DNA of 12,599 nucleotides. Source: Pseudomonadota bacterium. GTDB lineage: Bacteria > Pseudomonadota > Gammaproteobacteria > Burkholderiales > Burkholderiaceae. Within the stretch, counting starts at the first letter, position 1. Each line of letters starts with the position of its first letter. Under the pieces are notes generated by a model that made no database searches, had not been told where the DNA came from, and was given only the letters and a program-made list of their open reading frames with translations. The stretch lies in contig JAJYBQ010000044.1 in NCBI GenBank assembly GCA_021778935.1, positions 1 through 12,599 of the forward strand, read 5' to 3'. Shown here in pieces: positions 1-8,515 of the stretch. Made by a program: the position numbers and the translations under genes.

Positions 1-704
1 CGGTTTTGGGCATTGAGCGTGGTCAGGCGCGCTTCGTCGCGATGGATGCGCGCCTGTGCCAGGTCGAAGCCGGCGGCGCCGCCGGCCGCAAACCGTTGCG
101 CGGTGGCCGTGACGAGCTGCTCCTCGACGGCGAGATTGCGCCGGGACTGGGCGAGGCTTTGCCGCGTGGCCCAGAGATCGATCAGCGCATTGCGGACGCC
201 GGAGCGAACCTGCCACGACGCGGTTGCGAGGTCTTGCCGCGCTGCTGCCTCGAGGTGGCGTGCCTGCGCTGTCCGCGCCGCGCGCTTGCCGCCGGTCTCG
301 ATCACGAACTCGATCGACGGCCCGATGGTCCAGGGGGAGGGGGTGCGCACCGTCTGGTTGTACGAAAGGTCCTGAAAGACCAGCGTCGGATTCGGACGCT
401 GCCGCGCAGTGCGGATCGCACCGCGCGCCTGCGCAAGACTCGACCGCGCGAGATCGAGGTTCGGGTGGTAGTACAGCGCTGCCAGCGTGAGCGTCGACAG
501 GTCCCAGCGGGCCGGTGCCGCAGCGGGGGACGCCTTCGCGTCGGATTGCATTGCATGGACGAAGGCGAGCAGGCGGGGATCGCGCAGGGACCGCGCCGAG
601 AGCCTGGCGGCGTTCTGCGCGGGATCGATGGGCGCCGGGTGGTAGCTGGCGCAGCCGGCAAGCGCGGCGCCGAGCATCGCGGGAAGGAAAAAGCGTCGCA
701 TCAT
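1..704 (-). CDS. TolC/CzcC-family outer-membrane efflux lipoprotein (5' part; C-terminus beyond window)
   Basis: Outer-membrane factor of a tripartite exporter: these proteins trimerise into a channel joined to an inner-membrane pump by a periplasmic adaptor. Read on the minus strand from the ATG at 704-702, 234 codons are present and the frame is still open at the window edge. The N-terminus MMRRFFLPAMLGAALAGC is a lipoprotein signal with lipobox LAGC and acylated Cys18 (a second ATG directly follows the first). Residues about 70-234 have the alternating Ala/Arg/Gln helical pattern of the TolC fold, with a PNPTL segment near 105-109 and IETGGKR at 135-141, which I associate with CzcC-like heavy-metal efflux channels. 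The Shine-Dalgarno is weak (GTGGA). A promoter lies upstream at 734-762, so it is probably transcribed apart from the preceding gene. The family is clear; the substrate (metal or drug) cannot be told because the pump genes lie outside the window. Confidence 0.88.
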   Translation of the reverse strand, partial: MMRRFFLPAMLGAALAGCASYHPAPIDPAQNAARLSARSLRDPRLLAFVHAMQSDAKASPAAAPARWDLSTLTLAALYYHPNLDLARSSLAQARGAIRTARQRPNPTLVFQDLSYNQTVRTPSPWTIGPSIEFVIETGGKRAARTAQARHLEAAARQDLATASWQVRSGVRNALIDLWATRQSLAQSRRNLAVEEQLVTATAQRFAAGGAAGFDLAQARIHRDEARLTTLNAQN

Positions 705-733
705 TCCACGGGTTCCGGTTCGGTGTCCGGGCA

Positions 734-762
734 ACTATACCCCCGGCCGATGGTCGGGTCAT
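734..762 (-). promoter_or_regulatory. Putative sigma70 promoter for the efflux lipoprotein gene
   Basis: On the minus strand, ATGACC (762-757; 4 of 6 matches to the -35 consensus) lies exactly 17 bases before TATAGT (739-734; 5 of 6 matches to the -10). Transcription would start near 727, about 23 bases before the ATG at 704. It sits between the stop codon at 783 and the efflux gene, where a promoter is expected. No operator is evident. Confidence 0.45.
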
Positions 763-782
763 GACCGCCGCATCCGCTCCGG

Positions 783-1733
783 TCAGGACTCCCGACGGGC
801 CGCGGCCGGGGAGGAAAGCACGCGCCACAACAGGAACGTGCCGACCAGCAGGCTGGTTCCCGCGGCGACGGCGATCGGAAACCGAAAGTCCGGCCCCTCG
901 ATGACGAAGGGCAGCAGGCCGACCGCCACGGCGGGCGGGGCGTGGAGTCTGAGCAGGCGCAGCACGCCGATGCCGCAGAGGGTCGCGCCGGCGGCCGCGA
1001 GCGGTCCGGCGCCGAAATGCTCGACGATGGCCAGCCCGATTGCCGCCGTCGATGCGCAGGCGACCGGCAACGCCAGCGGGCGGTTGGCCCAGGGGCAGAC
1101 CCGGGTGTGCGCGAACATCTCGAAGCCGATCACCGCGAGCGGTGGATAGAGCAGGAAATGCCAGTCCAGCAATTCGGAAACGGTCGCGCCGACGGTCAGG
1201 AAAACCAGGTAGAAGGCGACCCAGGACCAATCCCGGGGCGGCCGCTCCAGGATGTCGTCGAGCGTGTTGGCGGCCGATTCGGGCGCCGGCGCCGGCGAAA
1301 ACCAGCGCAGGCGCGCGAAGGCGATCGCCGCGAGCAGTCCGGTGCCGAGCAGGATCGCCGGGGGATACCACCAGCTCTTTTCCCCGAGGGCCAGCGGCAG
1401 CAGGCCCGCCGAGATCGCCGGCGCGATCGGCGAGCGCAGCGCGCGGATCACCAGGATGGCTATCCCCACGATCAACAGTACGGCAACCGGGCCGTATGCC
1501 CAGTGGCGCGCGACGTAGGTGCCGACCGCCGCGGTGAGCAGCGGCGTGATGACGAGCAGCAGCGGTGCGCGCGCCCAGGTGCCGCGCGGACGCGTGAGGA
1601 TGTCGTGCGCGAGTGCGCCGAGTTCCGGGAACAGAAAGTAGGGAAAGGCCGTGATCTGGGCAAGCCAGGCGATCCCGCCCAGATAGCCGGCCGCGGCTCC
1701 TTCCCAGAGCGCGCGGCGGGAGGTCGTCGTCAT
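783..1733 (-). CDS. Integral membrane protein built of two HPP-like halves
   Basis: A 316-residue protein that is almost entirely hydrophobic, with about eight or more membrane segments and a short hydrophilic linker near residues 145-170. The two halves (about 30-143 and 190-304) align with each other: a FLFP/FLLYP start, a Pro/Thr-rich helix, a YGP or GAGP turn (80-82, 241-243), then an Arg-Ser-Pro or His-Ala-Pro-Pro segment leading into AGLLP or VGLLP (109-113, 271-275) and a final Gly-rich helix. This resembles the HPP family (named for a His-Pro-Pro motif; some members act in nitrite transport), seen here as a tandem fusion; residues 264-267 read HAPP. The start is ATG 1733 with GGAAACG just upstream. 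An extended -10 (TGCTATGGT, near 1776-1784) precedes it, without a clear -35. The HPP assignment is from pattern only; the function is unknown. Confidence 0.62.
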   Translation of the reverse strand: MTTTSRRALWEGAAAGYLGGIAWLAQITAFPYFLFPELGALAHDILTRPRGTWARAPLLLVITPLLTAAVGTYVARHWAYGPVAVLLIVGIAILVIRALRSPIAPAISAGLLPLALGEKSWWYPPAILLGTGLLAAIAFARLRWFSPAPAPESAANTLDDILERPPRDWSWVAFYLVFLTVGATVSELLDWHFLLYPPLAVIGFEMFAHTRVCPWANRPLALPVACASTAAIGLAIVEHFGAGPLAAAGATLCGIGVLRLLRLHAPPAVAVGLLPFVIEGPDFRFPIAVAAGTSLLVGTFLLWRVLSSPAAARRES

Positions 1734-1851
1734 CGTTTCCGGTGGTTTGGATCAGTGCCGTTTGACAGGACCCGAACCATAGCAGGCATTTGGCGCCATG
1801 CCGCGACCGTTCGCGTTCCGACACCGCGCATATCGGGCGCGCGGCGCGGGA

Positions 1852-3285
1852 TCAGTACTCGGCGTGCAGGCGCAAGCCGAAAATGGATACCGGTCCGCGA
1901 TCACGGTTATAGGCCGGATTGACCACCAGCTGGTAATCGCCCGTCACGGTGATGTGCTCCCATGCCTGGTAGGCGTAATAGGTCTCGGCGATCCGTTCCG
2001 TGCCGTAGTTCAGCCTGCCGTCGCCGATGACGATGCCCGTCCCGCCGGCAGCGAAGTATTGCTGCGCGGCATGCGACAGGCCGTTGACCACGAGCGCGAA
2101 TCCCGCGGTGTCGTTGGCCCGGTGCCAGCGGGTTCCCTGCAACGACAGCCCGGTTGCGAGCGACTTGTCGATTTCCGTGAAGTCGTACGCCTCCTGCTGG
2201 CCGTTGCTCACGCTCAGGCGCAGGAAGGCTCCGAGATCGGAGGTGATCTCCTGTTCGGCGTTGACGGCGCCGCCGGGCTTCGAGGCGAAGCGGCGTACGG
2301 TCGCGGTGCTGGGCGTGGCCCCGATCAACTCGGCGTATGCGAGCGCGGCGTCGTAGGCGCCGAAGCGTCCCCGGTTGTCATAGACCAGGAACCGGATCTT
2401 GCCCGGGTGCCCGGCGATCTGATGCCGCTCCTCGAGTTCGGAGACCCACTCGAATTGATGGAACGTGGTGTCGATCTTGGTCCCGTTGGGTTGGCTCGAC
2501 AGCGCGAAAAATCCGCCGCGCAAGGTCCAACGGCCCTGATTCCACTCGACCGCACCGCCGTCGGTGTATCCCCAGGCATTGGCCGCGTAGTCGAAGGCGC
2601 CGCTGTCGATGATCGACCAGTTCAGAAAGTCGTTGCGCGGGTCATGTGCATAACGATTGTTGTCGAAAATGTCGACGACCGACAATTTGCCGATGGTGAT
2701 CGTCACATTGTCATCAGCCTGGGTTCCGGCAAGCTGGTTCAGGTCATCCGACACCGCGCTGGTGGTTCCATGGGAGCCGATGGCGATCACCTGCCGCAGG
2801 AACAGGCGCTGCAACTGGTAGTACGGGTTGCTCGCCCCGACCTTGTAGGCCTCGCCGCTGGGGAAGCCGGCGACGCCCACCGTATTGCTCAAGCCGAATC
2901 CCTGGTCGATCTCCGGGTTGGCGTACACCGCGGCGCCTTGCCAGAGGCGCAGGCCGGCGTAGAGCGTGATGTCGTTCGTCGCCTTGGCGCTGCCGCCCGG
3001 GGTGAGGCTGTTGACCCCCTGGTACGGCGAGGCGAAGCGAGGGTGGAACTGGGTGACGTCGGTGAACTGCCCGTGCAGGTTCCAGTCCTGCTGGGCGGCG
3101 GTGCCCGGCGTTCCCGGTGCGGCGGGCGCGCCTGCCGGGGTCGACCCGTTCGATGGTGGCGCGTTCGGGACGGACGGCACGTCCGTCGTGCTCGGCACGG
3201 TTGCCGTGCCGCCGTCGGCGAGGGCGGTCAAGGGCAGGAACAGGGCAGCAAGCGCCCAGCGCCGGAGGCGCGGAATGGTCGACAT
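1852..3285 (-). CDS. OprB-type (carbohydrate-selective family) outer-membrane porin
   Basis: A 477-residue exported beta-barrel protein. Residues 1-23 form a Sec signal peptide (basic start, LAALFLPLTALA core, cleavage before DGG). A Pro/Ala/Thr/Gly-rich linker (about 25-63) follows, then the mature barrel from QQDWNLHGQFT. Alternating amphipathic strands, aromatic girdles and a C-terminal strand ending LRLHAEY are typical of proteins inserted by the Bam machinery. The barrel pattern (LHGQFTDVTQ, LYAGLRLWQGAAVYANPE, ITIGKLSVVDIFDNNRYAHD, FLNW) matches OprB porins. The OprB name does not prove sugar transport: the gene lies 144 bases downstream of an NRAMP transporter on the same strand, which suggests a role in passing divalent metal through the outer membrane. 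I see no good Shine-Dalgarno before ATG 3285, the only plausible start before the signal peptide. The fold is confident, the substrate open. Confidence 0.88.
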   Translation of the reverse strand: MSTIPRLRRWALAALFLPLTALADGGTATVPSTTDVPSVPNAPPSNGSTPAGAPAAPGTPGTAAQQDWNLHGQFTDVTQFHPRFASPYQGVNSLTPGGSAKATNDITLYAGLRLWQGAAVYANPEIDQGFGLSNTVGVAGFPSGEAYKVGASNPYYQLQRLFLRQVIAIGSHGTTSAVSDDLNQLAGTQADDNVTITIGKLSVVDIFDNNRYAHDPRNDFLNWSIIDSGAFDYAANAWGYTDGGAVEWNQGRWTLRGGFFALSSQPNGTKIDTTFHQFEWVSELEERHQIAGHPGKIRFLVYDNRGRFGAYDAALAYAELIGATPSTATVRRFASKPGGAVNAEQEITSDLGAFLRLSVSNGQQEAYDFTEIDKSLATGLSLQGTRWHRANDTAGFALVVNGLSHAAQQYFAAGGTGIVIGDGRLNYGTERIAETYYAYQAWEHITVTGDYQLVVNPAYNRDRGPVSIFGLRLHAEY

Positions 3286-3393
3286 GGCGATATGGCAAAG
3301 CGAATGGCAATGGATTTTTTTGGATGGCGTCGGCGCGGATCCGTCCCGCAGGATGGACCGGGGGCGGCGTCCGCGTGCGGGTGGGGCCTCGTG

Positions 3394-3418
3394 CGCTCCG
3401 GGCCGAACCCGCTCCGGG
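3394..3418. repeat. Short direct repeat between the NRAMP gene and the porin
   Basis: CGCTCCGGG occurs at 3394-3402 and again at 3410-3418, a 16-base period, just downstream of the NRAMP stop. It could be a protein-binding site for the porin gene or simple GC-rich coincidence. The rest of the 144-base gap (3286-3429) shows no convincing terminator or promoter, which leaves read-through from NRAMP into the porin possible. Confidence 0.3.
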
Positions 3419-3429
3419 GAGGAGGCGGC

Positions 3430-5124
3430 TCAGGCCGCTCCCGCCGCCATCCGTACGATCTTGACCAGCAGCATTCCCGCCGCGATCACCAGATATCCCC
3501 GCAGCACGCCCATCCATACGCGATTGAGCAGCGTGAGTCGCAGCGGCGGCAACGTGGCGAGCGGCGGCATGCGCCACTGGTCGCGCACAACCGGGTCGCC
3601 GGCGGCCTCTTCGGTGGATGCGGCGGGAACCGCCTGGTTTGCTTTGCGTTCTTCGATCCATCGCACGATTCCGGTCACCGCGATTGCGAAAACCGTCCCC
3701 CCCTCCAGGATGAGGACGATTTGTTTCCCGGTGATGTCCGGAAACAGCACCGCGGCGGTGAGGATCACGGAGAGCATCACCAGCACGGCAATGATGGCGG
3801 CGGTGAACGCGTTGGTGCGCCGGCCGTTCGTCCAGGGTCCGAGGACGGCCTTGTCGTTGCACAGCAGCAGCAGGAATACCGTCGCGCTCGGCAGCAGCAC
3901 CCCCGCCAGCGTCTGCACGAGGTTGGTGAGCAGGCCGAGGGGCGTCCCGGGCGTGAGGACCAGCGCCGCGGCGACGACGATCAGTCCGCAGTAGAACGCA
4001 TAGAAGCCCGGGGCGTCGGTCGGCTTGCGGTGCAGCGAGTGGCGCACCGAGAAGACGTCGCCCAGCGCATAGGCGGTGGCGAGCGACACCGATGCCGCTC
4101 CGACGATGCAGGCGTCGATGAGGGCCAGCGAAAAGAGTACCGCCGGCGTCCGGCCGAAGTACTTCTGCATGCCGGCGGCGACGGCGCCGGCATCGGCGAA
4201 GTTGCCGAACTCGGGCTTGCCCGCGAAGGTTGCGGCGGAAAATCCGATCATCGCGACCGCTCCCACGACCACCAGGACGATGCCCAGCCACAGGTCGATG
4301 CGCTCGTACTTCATGAAGCGCGGCGTGATGCGCTTGTCGATGACGTAGCTTTGCTGGAAGAAAAGCTGCCAGGGCGCGACGGTGGTGCCGACGATGGCGA
4401 TCACCAGCAGCATCACATCGCCCAGCTTGCCGCCGGCGGGGAAGTGCGGCACCAGCAGGTCATGGGTGGTCTGGCCCAGCGGCGGCGGGATCATCAGGAA
4501 CACCGGAACGAGCAACAGGCTGCCGAACACCAGGAACAGCGCAAATCGCTCGAAGCGCCGGAAGTTTCCGGTACTCGCCGCCGCCATCACGATGAGCGCG
4601 GCGATCGACACCCCCCAGAACTTCGAAATGCCGAGGTATCCCAGGGCCAGGCTGATGCCGATGAACTCGGTGACGATGGTCAGCGCATTGAGCAGGAAGA
4701 GGTCGATCACGCTGAACGCGCCCCAGAACTTCCCGAACCGTTCGAAGATCAGCCGGGCGTGGCCGACGCCGGTGACCGCGCCCAGGCGCAGCACCATCTC
4801 CTGGTTGACGTACAGCACCGGCACGAGCAGCAGCAGGGTCCAGAGCAGCGCGGTGCCGTAGTTCTGGCCCGCCTGCGTGTAGGTGCTGAAGGCGCCGGCG
4901 TCGTTGTCGCCCACCATCACGATGAGCCCCGGGCCGAGGATCGCCAGCAAGGTGCGGATGCGGTGCTTCAGGCTGGTGCGCGGGCCGGTGTCGTGCTGCG
5001 CGATGCTGCCGAAGGCGCCGTGGATGTCGCCGACGTGTGCGCTGTCGAGCACGGCATCGACCGTCGGCGTGCCGACGGTCGATGCCGTGCCGGAATCGAT
5101 CATGGCGGGGTTCTGTACCGTCAT
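3430..5124 (-). CDS. Divergent NRAMP-superfamily divalent metal cation transporter
   Basis: Inner-membrane secondary transporter of the NRAMP (SLC11) superfamily, expected to import a divalent cation such as Mn2+ or Mg2+. It has 564 residues, about eleven or twelve membrane helices from residue 60, and a cytoplasmic N-terminal region of about 55 residues. Helix 1 reads GPGLIVMVGDNDAGAFSTY (64-82), with Asp73-Asn74-Asp75 where classical members have DPGN. Helix 6 reads IVGTTVAPWQLFFQQS (244-259), with APWQ in place of MPH. Other recognisable stretches are NQEMVLRLGAVTGVGHARL (107-125) and FFQQSYVIDKRITPRF (255-270). I chose ATG 5124 (GGAA 5 bases upstream): a longer in-frame reading from TTG 5337 would overlap the small gene ahead of it and adds only Arg-rich sequence. 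The small gene stops 11 bases upstream, indicating an operon. Codons 12-25 hold a long perfect inverted repeat. The family is firm, the ion selectivity inferred. Confidence 0.92.
   Translation of the reverse strand: MTVQNPAMIDSGTASTVGTPTVDAVLDSAHVGDIHGAFGSIAQHDTGPRTSLKHRIRTLLAILGPGLIVMVGDNDAGAFSTYTQAGQNYGTALLWTLLLLVPVLYVNQEMVLRLGAVTGVGHARLIFERFGKFWGAFSVIDLFLLNALTIVTEFIGISLALGYLGISKFWGVSIAALIVMAAASTGNFRRFERFALFLVFGSLLLVPVFLMIPPPLGQTTHDLLVPHFPAGGKLGDVMLLVIAIVGTTVAPWQLFFQQSYVIDKRITPRFMKYERIDLWLGIVLVVVGAVAMIGFSAATFAGKPEFGNFADAGAVAAGMQKYFGRTPAVLFSLALIDACIVGAASVSLATAYALGDVFSVRHSLHRKPTDAPGFYAFYCGLIVVAAALVLTPGTPLGLLTNLVQTLAGVLLPSATVFLLLLCNDKAVLGPWTNGRRTNAFTAAIIAVLVMLSVILTAAVLFPDITGKQIVLILEGGTVFAIAVTGIVRWIEERKANQAVPAASTEEAAGDPVVRDQWRMPPLATLPPLRLTLLNRVWMGVLRGYLVIAAGMLLVKIVRMAAGAA
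5049..5090. repeat. Perfect inverted repeat, 20-base arms and 2-base loop, inside the NRAMP 5' coding region
   Basis: The left arm (5049-5068, beginning GCACGGCATCGACC) and right arm (5071-5090, ending GGTCGATGCCGTGC) are exact reverse complements separated by GT at 5069-5070. In the NRAMP mRNA this forms a hairpin of about 20 base pairs beginning 34 bases after the A of the start codon. It encodes residues of the variable N-terminal region (around STVGTPTVDAV), before the conserved family sequence. No uridine run follows, so it is not a standard terminator. It could be a translation-control hairpin, a binding site, or a trace of a small palindromic element. Confidence 0.9.
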
Positions 5125-5135
5125 GGCCGTTCCGT

Positions 5136-5321
5136 TCAGTCGTGGTGAAAGCCGGCGAGCAAGCCGTAGGCGCCGGGGCTGGAATGCCATGTTGCGCCGC
5201 CACGAACGTGGGTTGCGGACAGCCGGGCGAGCCGATTGCCCAGCCAGGTCCCGGAAACCCAGTTTGCTACCGCGGTCGAAATGCCGGCGAACGCCGCCGT
5301 ACGAATGATTTTGCGCGTCAT
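5136..5321 (-). CDS. Small 61-residue protein preceding the NRAMP transporter
   Basis: I do not recognise this family. The ATG at 5321 follows GGGAGGT (5335-5329) at a spacing of 7, the best ribosome-binding site on the minus strand here, which argues that it is translated. The protein starts MTRKIIRTAAFAGISTAV with a basic, moderately hydrophobic first 28 residues that could be one membrane helix or a weak signal, then an Arg/Gly/His-rich tail ending LLAGFHHD. Its stop is 11 bases before the NRAMP ATG, so the two are almost surely co-translated. The tail has four histidines (two adjacent at the C-terminus), which could contact metal. A longer reading from TTG 5351 would place the ribosome-binding site inside the gene and is rejected. 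It may be a transporter accessory peptide or a translated leader coupled to NRAMP; both are inference. Confidence 0.6.
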   Translation of the reverse strand: MTRKIIRTAAFAGISTAVANWVSGTWLGNRLARLSATHVRGGATWHSSPGAYGLLAGFHHD

Positions 5322-5328
5322 GGTGCGC

Positions 5329-5335
5329 ACCTCCC
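5329..5335 (-). promoter_or_regulatory. Strong ribosome-binding site deciding the small-protein start
   Basis: Minus-strand GGGAGGT followed by seven bases and the ATG at 5321-5319. It fixes the start of the 61-residue gene and argues against the upstream TTG starts at 5337 and 5351. Confidence 0.75.
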
Positions 5336-5477
5336 AAGCAGGCACCCGCAACCGACGGCAGGTCGGCGACAGGCCAAAACGACGATGAGGAGGGTGCTCA
5401 GCGCAAGGCCGAACCGGGGGCGCATGCGCGCACCGGGCTGGTCAGAACTACGCTGGATGACAGACTTGCTTTGGGCA

Positions 5478-5500
5478 CCGTCCCGCGATTCGCGGGACGG
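5478..5500. terminator. Perfect GC-rich hairpin in the NRAMP leader (terminator-like, no U-run)
   Basis: CCGTCCCGCG (5478-5487) and CGCGGGACGG (5491-5500) are exact reverse complements around a 3-base loop. Neither strand has a T-run after the stem, so it is not a textbook intrinsic terminator. It could serve as an attenuator or Rho-linked pause site for the NRAMP leader, or close the ATP-grasp transcript. Confidence 0.4.
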
Positions 5501-5536
5501 CGGAGGAGAAATGGACTCTTGCCGCGGATCCCGCTG

Positions 5537-5569
5537 TTACTTCCAAGATCGACTAGAGCAGTTGTCCAT
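5537..5569 (-). CDS. Candidate leader peptide (10 residues) upstream of the NRAMP operon
   Basis: Minus-strand reading MDNCSSRSWK followed by TAA. GGGGAG (5582-5577) lies seven bases before the ATG at 5569, and the predicted transcription start near 5594 leaves about 25 bases of 5' end. The GGGG of this site can pair with CCCC immediately before the ATG, so its own translation could be structure-controlled. A peptide of this length arises easily by chance; its position in the leader and its ribosome-binding site are the only support. Confidence 0.28.
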   Translation of the reverse strand: MDNCSSRSWK

Positions 5570-5600
5570 GGGGTAACTCCCCGTTGTTGCGATGCGGCGA

Positions 5601-5629
5601 ATTTTCCGCCGACGGCGCTACGCTGTCAA
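5601..5629 (-). promoter_or_regulatory. Putative sigma70 promoter for the small protein-NRAMP(-porin) operon
   Basis: On the minus strand, TTGACA (5629-5624; 6 of 6) lies exactly 17 bases before GAAAAT (5606-5601; 4 of 6). It is in the gap after the ATP-grasp stop at 5665, in a locally AT-richer stretch, and points toward the small protein and NRAMP. Transcription would start near 5594. Confidence 0.55.
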
Positions 5630-5664
5630 CGGATTTTCTGGAGAAAGTTACAAATAAACAGGCA

Positions 5665-8511
<2,847 letters not shown>

Positions 8512-8515
<4 letters not shown>

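Larger units (their letters stand above)
5322..5594 (-). promoter_or_regulatory. Long structured 5' leader of the small protein-NRAMP transcript
   Basis: Between the ATP-grasp gene and the small protein lie 343 bases (5322-5664) without a sizeable gene. From the promoter at 5601-5629, transcription would start near 5594 and give a leader of about 270 bases. In transcript order this contains a 4-bp hairpin that covers a GGGGAG ribosome-binding site, a possible 10-codon leader peptide (5569-5537), a GCGGGA segment (5534-5529) that could pair with the first arm of the next hairpin, a perfect 10-bp hairpin (5500-5478), a GCGCATGCGC palindrome (5420-5429), and the strong site at 5335-5329. I compared it by eye with the yybP-ykoY (Mn2+) and M-box (Mg2+) riboswitches and found no convincing match. 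A cation-responsive leader is inference from its position. Confidence 0.4.

Noticed and set aside
6..764. A 252-codon plus-strand frame at the left edge
   Set aside because: It is antisense to the efflux lipoprotein, which has a clear lipobox and family motifs; the plus reading is Arg/Gly-rich with no domain.
1762..1790. Plus-strand TTGACA at 1762-1767 as a promoter
   Set aside because: No -10 lies 16-18 bases downstream, and no plus-strand gene follows.
1798..5148. A 1116-codon open frame on the plus strand
   Set aside because: It lies antisense to the porin and NRAMP genes, whose products show clear family motifs. Its translation is a low-complexity Arg/Gly/Asp/His mixture with no domain, the usual shadow of GC-rich genes.
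5125..5337. N-terminal extension of NRAMP to TTG 5337
   Set aside because: It would overlap the small gene with the strong ribosome-binding site, has no such site of its own, and adds Arg-rich sequence unlike NRAMP proteins.
5511..5576. A 21-codon plus-strand frame with GGAGGAG ahead of ATG 5511
   Set aside because: The spacing (4 bases after GGAGG) is short, no plus-strand promoter or downstream gene is evident, and it is antisense to the NRAMP leader. The site is probably chance, though it is a decent ribosome-binding sequence.
5322..5594. yybP-ykoY (Mn2+) or M-box (Mg2+) riboswitch
   Set aside because: GGGGAG near 5577-5582 recalls the yybP-ykoY core, but the following AGUAGC-type loop, the second loop and the closing stem could not be found. 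A covariance-model search would settle it.
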